Origin: CAZJFH01 sp964545205 | GTDB lineage: Bacteria > Pseudomonadota > Alphaproteobacteria > Rhodospirillales > Magnetospirillaceae | DNA length: 35,529 bases | Reading direction: 5' to 3' | NCBI GenBank assembly: GCA_964545205.1 | Contig: CAZJFH010000053.1 | Span: forward strand, 1-35,529 | Shown here: piece after piece, positions 28,742 through 35,529 of the stretch | Layout: each line of letters starts with the position of its first letter | Position numbering within the stretch: position 1 is the stretch's first letter | Notes under the pieces: model-generated | Database searches by the model: none | What the model was told of the DNA's origin: nothing | The model's input: only the letters and a program-made list of their open reading frames with translations | Position numbers and translations under genes: made by a program

Positions 28742-29757
28742 ATGACCGAGATCCGCTACGATGTCGTCGGCATCGGAAACGCCATCGTCGACGTCCTGGC
28801 CCATGCCGAGGACGCGCAGCTTTCGGCGCTCGGGCTCGCCAAGGGCGTGATGACCCTGGTCGACACGCAGGAGGCCGAGCGCATCTACGCCGCGATGGGC
28901 CCGGGCATCGAATGCTCCGGCGGCTCGGCCGGCAACACGATGGCGGTGCTGGCCTCGCTGGGCGGCAAGGGCGCGTATATCGGCAAGGTGCGCGACGATC
29001 AGCTCGGCACCGTGTTCCGCCACGACATCCGCGCCGTCGGCATCGCCTTCGACACGCCGCCGGCGACCGAGGGCGCGCCGACCGCGCGCTGCCTGGTTCT
29101 GGTCACCCCCGACGCCCAGCGCACCATGCAGACGTATCTCGGGGCTTGCGTCGGGCTCGGTCCGGACGATATAGACGCGGGCGTGATCGCATCGTCGCAG
29201 GTCACTTATCTCGAGGGCTATCTGTGGGACCAGCCGGCGGCCAAGGAAGCGTTCCTGAAGGCCGCACGCGTCGCGCACGATGCCGGGCGCAAGGTTTCGC
29301 TGTCGCTCTCGGATCCGTTCTGCGTCGAACGCCATCGCGATTCGTTCCTGGAACTCATTTCGGGCCATGTCGACGTGCTGTTCGCCAACGAGGCGGAGAT
29401 CATGTCGCTGTTCCGCACCGACAGCTTCGACGAGGCGCTGCGCCAGGTGCGCGGCCATTGCGAGGTGGCGGCGCTGACCCGCAGCGAGAAGGGCTCGGTC
29501 GTGGTGGCCGGGGACGAGGTCACGGTGGTGGGCGCCGAGCCGGTGTCGAAGCTGGTCGACACGACCGGCGCCGGTGACGCGTACGCCGCCGGTTTCCTGT
29601 TCGGCTACACCCGCAGGGCCGACATGGGAACCTGCGCGCGGCTCGGCGGCATCTGCGCGGCCGAGGTGATCAGCCACTTCGGCGCCCGGCCGGAGGAGCC
29701 GTTGAACAATCTGGTGGCGAAGTCGCTGCCTGCGGCAAAGATCGGATTAGAGACTGC

Positions 29758-29761
<4 letters not shown>
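28742..29761 (+). CDS. Adenosine kinase (PfkB family)
   Basis: Phosphorylates adenosine or a similar nucleoside or sugar with ATP. It has 339 residues from ATG 28742, preceded by GAAGGG eight bases upstream; the longer frame to 28676 is rejected. PfkB signature 1 is the GGSAGNTMAVLASLGG region, and signature 2 is DTTGAGDAYAAGF with the catalytic D279. The N-terminal YDVVGIGNAIVDVLA is typical of the adenosine kinase-like branch of alphaproteobacteria. The stop overlaps the typA start (ATGA). The exact substrate is inferred from family placement. Confidence 0.92.
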
Positions 29762-31556
<1,795 letters not shown>

Positions 31557-31576
31557 GTAGCGCGTTCCGAAAAGCG

Positions 31577-31613
31577 ACAGGCCCGGCGGGAGACCGCCGG
31601 GCCTGTTTTCGTT
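31577..31613 (+). terminator. Rho-independent terminator after typA
   Basis: A perfect 13-base-pair stem (31577-31589 with 31594-31606), loop GAGA, followed by TTTTCGTTT. It lies 20 bases after the typA stop. Confidence 0.92.
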
Positions 31614-31659
31614 TGGCGCCGCTCCCATTTTCGAGTCTCTCGGCGAGGGAGCGAAGGCG

Positions 31660-32013
31660 ATGGCGACACTGCGGACGGCGGCGGCACTGGCGGTTTCGAT
31701 CCTGCTCGGCGGCGGCGCCGCGCAGGCCGATCCCGGCGAGCGCAAGGAGAGCTTCGTCGAGGGCGGCTGCAAGGTCGAGCGCGAGTGGAAGAAGGACGGC
31801 GAGTACAAGGAGAAGCGCGACTGCGCGGCGCAAGGCCGCTCCCTCGTGCCGGGCGGCGAGCGCGAGGAGAAGTACCGCGTCGGCGACTGCATCATCGAGC
31901 GCGAATGGAAGGAAGACGGCGCGTACAAGGAATCGATCGAGTGCGAGTCGGGCCCGCCCCGCCGCGCCGACGCGCCGGCGCCATGGCCGGAACAGTGGCA
32001 ACTGCCGCGCTGA
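31660..32013 (+). CDS. Small secreted protein with duplicated Cys-EREW motif
   Basis: 117 residues with a signal peptide (core AAALAVSILLGGG, cleavage near residue 23 after AQA). The mature part contains two similar units, residues 37-55 and 77-95, with a 40-residue period. Each begins and ends with cysteine and shares EREWK, DG, YKE; 12 of 19 positions are identical. Each unit could close one disulfide in the periplasm. A Pro-rich tail follows. I do not recognise a family. The gene lies between the typA terminator and the DUF892 gene, and has a purine-rich GAGGGAGCGAAGG upstream of ATG 31660. Confidence 0.8.
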   Translation: MATLRTAAALAVSILLGGGAAQADPGERKESFVEGGCKVEREWKKDGEYKEKRDCAAQGRSLVPGGEREEKYRVGDCIIEREWKEDGAYKESIECESGPPRRADAPAPWPEQWQLPR

Positions 32014-32100
32014 TGGGTAGATCGCCGGGCTTGCGGGAACCAGCGGCCGGTGCGGCCGTTGTCCCTCTGCCTCCACGATCAGACATCAGGAGAATTCGGC

Positions 32101-32586
32101 ATGGCCCGCGAGCACGACACGGTGGTCACCTGGCTGAAGGATGCCCACGCGATGGAAAGCGCCGCCGTCAGTAACATCGAAAAGAACATCGACCGCTTCA
32201 AGACCTACCCCGAGGTCCAGCAGACCTTCCAGCAGGACCTCGCCGAGACCCGCCGCAACGTCCAGCAGATCGAGGGCTTCCTCGACCGGTTGGGGGCCGA
32301 CCGGTCGGCCCTCAAGGACCTCGGCATGAAGTTCGCGGGCGCGGTCCAGCCCTATCTCGGCGCGGTGTCGGGCGACGAGCCGGTGAAGCACATGCTGGCC
32401 GCCCACGCCTACGAGAACTTCGAGGTGGCGTCCTTCCACTCGCTGACGGCGGCGGCGGAACAGATGGGCGACGCCGAAATCCGCGACGCCTGCCAGCGCT
32501 CGATGTCCGAGAAGAAGCGGATCGCGGATGCCCTCGACCGGCAGATCCCGCTGGTCACGCGGCAGTATCTCAGCCGGAAGCACTGA
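32101..32586 (+). CDS. DUF892 (YciF-like) ferritin-like protein
   Basis: 161 residues from ATG 32101, with CAGGAGAA upstream. Helical throughout: EHDTVVTWLKDAHAMESAAVSNIEKN, LAETRRNVQQIEGFLDRLG and MLAAHAYENFEVASFHSLTAAAEQMG match the DUF892 four-helix ferritin-like fold with likely diiron acidic and histidine ligands. Family members are stress-linked and of uncertain activity. It ends 47 bases before the stop of the convergent chemoreceptor gene; a hairpin lies between. Confidence 0.87.
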   Translation: MAREHDTVVTWLKDAHAMESAAVSNIEKNIDRFKTYPEVQQTFQQDLAETRRNVQQIEGFLDRLGADRSALKDLGMKFAGAVQPYLGAVSGDEPVKHMLAAHAYENFEVASFHSLTAAAEQMGDAEIRDACQRSMSEKKRIADALDRQIPLVTRQYLSRKH

Positions 32587-32593
32587 CCCGACG

Positions 32594-32619
32594 CAGGGGC
32601 GGCCGACCGGCCGCCCCTG
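32594..32619. terminator. Bidirectional hairpin between convergent genes
   Basis: A perfect 11-base-pair stem (32594-32604 with 32609-32619), loop GACC, in the gap between the DUF892 and chemoreceptor stops. It has no T-tract, so termination is likely but not certain. Confidence 0.6.
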
Positions 32620-32632
32620 GTGACACCGTCCC

Positions 32633-34660
32633 TCAGCCCGCGCGCACGGTCTGCAGGAAGTCGTCGACCTCGTGGCGCAGGCGGTCGGTCGGTTCCGACA
32701 GGTCGTTGGCCGACCACAGCACCTGGATGGCGCCCGAATAGGACGAGGCCGCCGCCTGGGTGACGTGCAGCACGCTGTCCTGGACCGCCTTGGCGTCGTC
32801 GTTGACGCTCTCGACGTGGTGGGCGATCTCGCGGGTCGCCGCGCCCTGCTCCTCGACCGCGGCGGCGATGGCGCCGGCGATCTCGTTGAGGCGGCCGATC
32901 GTGCGGGTGATCTCGGCGATCGAGTCGACCGCCTCCCTGGTCGCCGACTGGACGCCGCCGATCTGGCGGGCGATCTCGTCGGTCGCCCGCGCCGTCTGGC
33001 TCGCCAGGCCCTTGACCTCGTTGGCGACCACCGCGAAGCCCTTGCCGGCCTCGCCGGCGCGAGCCGCCTCGATCGTCGCGTTCAGCGCCAGCAGGTTGGT
33101 CTGGCTGGCGATGTCGTTGATCAGGTTGACGACGTCGCCGATGTTCTGCACCGCCGAGGCCAGTTCGCCGACGCGGGCGTTGACGCCTTCGGTCTGGCTG
33201 GCCGCCTCGCCGGCCATCGACGAGGATTCGCTGACCCGCTGGGCGATCTCGTTGATCGAGCGGGCGAGCTGCTCGGCGGCGGCCGAGACGGTCTGCAGGC
33301 TCTGCGAGGTGCGCTCGGCCGATTCGGCCATGCTCAGGGTGCGGCTGGCGGTGCTGTCGATCTTCGAGCCCATCGCCTCGGCGCGGCCGACGATGGCGTC
33401 GGCGTTGCTGCACACCAGCTTGACCACCGAATCGACCTTGCCCTCGAGCTGGTCGGCGAGGCCGAGCATGTTGGCGCGGCGCTGCTGCTGCTCGCGCTCG
33501 GCGGCCTCGGCCTGCTCGCGGCGCATCGCCTCCATTTCGAGTTGGTTGTGCTTGAACACCTCGACGGCGCGGGCGACGGCGCCGATCTCGTCCTTGCGCT
33601 CGGTCGCCGGCACCTCCTGTGAGCTGTCGCCCTCGGCCAGCTTGACGGTGACGTCGGCCAAAGCCGTCAGCGGACGCACCAGGCTGCGCACCACCAGGCT
33701 CGACAGCACCAGGCCGGCGATCGACAGCCCGACGACCCAGGCGGCCAGCAGCTGGAACTCGCGGGCGGCGCTCTCGCGCTCGGCGACGGCCATCTCGTGC
33801 AGATTGACGGCGAGCTGGTCCTCGACCGTCTTCATCTGGTCGATGCGGTCGGTGGCCACCTTGAACCACTGCTTCGGCGACACCCGCGGAATGCCGCTGC
33901 CGCTGCTCGATCCCAGCAGGAACATGCGCAGGGCCGAGACCTGCTGCGCCGCCGGCGCCGCCATCGCCTTCTCCCAAAGCTCCAGCTCCTCGGCCGTCGC
34001 GCGCATGCGGAAGTTGCCGGTCGCCATGTCCTCCTCGGCGGTGATGGCGACGAAGCGCTTGTGCAGGTCGGGCTCGAACTTCCGGATCGCGAACAGCGCG
34101 CCGCCGATCGCCCGGCCCTGGCCGGCCCGTTCCTTGGCCTGCAGCAGGTCGTTGTAGGCGATGATCCTGGCGGAGAGCTCGCGCGAATGCGCCTGCCGGC
34201 CGAGCGTGTCGGTCATGCTCAGCAGGTCCTTGATCAGGGCGCTGTAGAAATTGACGGCGCTGCCGGGTTCGAGGACCAGGTCCGAGACCTGCTTGCGCAC
34301 CATCTCCAGCCGGCCGAGCTTCTCGCGCGCCGCGGCGAAGTCGTCGCCCTCGGCCGCCGGGCCCATCGCCGCCAGCAGCGTCTGGCGCTTGGCGTCGGCG
34401 GCGGCGCGCTGGCCCTCGAGCTCCTTCGCCATCTCCTTGCCGGCGCTGCCCAGGAAGATGGCGCTCATGCCGCGCTCCTTCTGGAACTCGTGCACCAGCT
34501 CGCTGGCGGCGGTGACCATGCCGGCCTGGGCGTCCAGGCTGTCCATCCCCTCCTGGATCTCGTACCGGTCCATCAGGCCCATGACGGCTATGGCCATGAA
34601 ACCGAGAAAGGGGATCAGGCCGATGCTGGCCGCCCGCATGCGGATGCCGGAAAAGTTCAT
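32633..34660 (-). CDS. Methyl-accepting chemotaxis protein with NIT sensor domain
   Basis: 675 residues. One helix at about 10-30 anchors the protein. A periplasmic NIT (nitrate/nitrite-sensing type) domain occupies about 55-295; ELVHEFQKERGMSAIFLGS is its hallmark start. A second helix lies at about 303-326, a HAMP domain at about 325-380, and the MCP signalling domain from about 430 to 620 with the hairpin tip NLLALNATIEAARAGEAGKGFAVVA. The C-terminus lacks a CheR-binding pentapeptide. The ligand is not proven. ATG 34660 is preceded by GGAGGGA. Confidence 0.95.
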   Translation of the reverse strand: MNFSGIRMRAASIGLIPFLGFMAIAVMGLMDRYEIQEGMDSLDAQAGMVTAASELVHEFQKERGMSAIFLGSAGKEMAKELEGQRAAADAKRQTLLAAMGPAAEGDDFAAAREKLGRLEMVRKQVSDLVLEPGSAVNFYSALIKDLLSMTDTLGRQAHSRELSARIIAYNDLLQAKERAGQGRAIGGALFAIRKFEPDLHKRFVAITAEEDMATGNFRMRATAEELELWEKAMAAPAAQQVSALRMFLLGSSSGSGIPRVSPKQWFKVATDRIDQMKTVEDQLAVNLHEMAVAERESAAREFQLLAAWVVGLSIAGLVLSSLVVRSLVRPLTALADVTVKLAEGDSSQEVPATERKDEIGAVARAVEVFKHNQLEMEAMRREQAEAAEREQQQRRANMLGLADQLEGKVDSVVKLVCSNADAIVGRAEAMGSKIDSTASRTLSMAESAERTSQSLQTVSAAAEQLARSINEIAQRVSESSSMAGEAASQTEGVNARVGELASAVQNIGDVVNLINDIASQTNLLALNATIEAARAGEAGKGFAVVANEVKGLASQTARATDEIARQIGGVQSATREAVDSIAEITRTIGRLNEIAGAIAAAVEEQGAATREIAHHVESVNDDAKAVQDSVLHVTQAAASSYSGAIQVLWSANDLSEPTDRLRHEVDDFLQTVRAG

Positions 34661-34922
34661 TTCTGCCGTCCCTCCGTCCCTGTGGAGGCGTTTCGCCCCT
34701 CAAACTTTCGTTGGTGGCCGACCTATGCTTCAGGCGGACGCACCTGCAATTTTATGCCACTTTCGGTGATGTTGTCGGAGTGAGCGGGCGGCCACCTTGA
34801 CTTCCGTCATGAGTCCGAAACATTCCACATCGCTGCGAAACGCCGGATCGGCCGGACCGGGCCGGGTTGCAGGAGGGGCGGCGGCTGCGCTACAACGGCG
34901 GCGCGCGATCTCAGGAGGAATC
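34661..34922. other. Divergent intergenic region, chemoreceptor/ettA
   Basis: The longest gene-free stretch of the window (262 bases). It holds upstream sequence for both divergent genes. TTGACT at 34797 is a good -35-like hexamer on the plus strand, but no convincing -10 follows. On the minus strand TGGCATAAAATTGCA (34759-34745) resembles a sigma-54 site but is one base too short. No small gene or RNA is evident. Confidence 0.5.

Positions 34923-35529
<607 letters not shown>

Noticed and set aside
34745..34759. Sigma-54 promoter for the chemoreceptor gene
   Set aside because: TGGCA and TTGCA are present on the minus strand, but their spacing is one base shorter than the consensus, which this class of promoter rarely tolerates.

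Overview
The window is very GC-rich (about 70 %) bacterial chromosome, almost fully coding. The gene set points to an alphaproteobacterium, probably a Rhodospirillales-type lineage: the aerobic cobalamin genes cobN and cobW, bactofilin, a DUF2336 protein, a NIT-domain chemoreceptor, and mutS beside malic enzyme. This taxonomic call is inference from gene content. Two runs of N (18775-18874 and 29826-29839) show that this is a draft assembly.

Layout. (1) 1-2695, minus: the N-terminal part of NADP-type malic enzyme (cut by the left edge), a small stress-protein-like protein and a membrane protein. (2) 2795-5479, plus: mutS. (3) 5476-17074, minus: a 13-gene run that begins with cobS and contains cobC, a small membrane protein, cobU, cobW, cobN, a DUF4160/DUF2442 pair, cobO, a SYLF-domain exported protein and cobQ, and ends in a vapBC-like toxin-antitoxin pair. 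cobT is divergent (17153-18163, plus). Together these genes supply cobalt insertion (CobN, CobW), adenosylation (CobO), side-chain amidation (CobQ) and nucleotide-loop assembly (CobU, CobT, CobS, CobC). CobS and CobT subunits of the cobaltochelatase and the corrin-ring methylases are not in the window. (4) 18146-23012, minus: an MFS transporter (interrupted by the 100-N gap), a YbaN-like protein, a membrane protein, dapE, dapD and a HAD nucleotidase. (5) 23094-26718, plus: a PAS-GAF-GGDEF diguanylate cyclase, a DUF2336 protein and nth, joined by ATGA stop/start overlaps. (6) 26741-28594, minus: a lipoprotein, bactofilin and an EI24/CysZ-like membrane protein. (7) 28742-32586, plus: adenosine kinase overlapping typA (broken by a 14-N gap), a strong terminator, a small secreted protein with a duplicated cysteine motif, and a DUF892 ferritin-like protein. 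(8) 32633-34660, minus: NIT-HAMP-MCP chemoreceptor. (9) 34923-35529, plus: the start of ettA.

The most unusual structure is a pair of REP/BIME-like palindrome doublets. One is inserted in frame inside cobN and adds about 35 residues. The other fills the cobW-cobN spacer, and one palindrome arm there supplies the apparent Shine-Dalgarno sequence of cobN. The non-B12 genes embedded in the cobalamin run (DUF4160/DUF2442, SYLF, a four-helix membrane protein and vapBC) are the other points of interest. No rRNA, tRNA, CRISPR array, transposase or riboswitch was recognised, and no gene-free stretch exceeds 300 bases.
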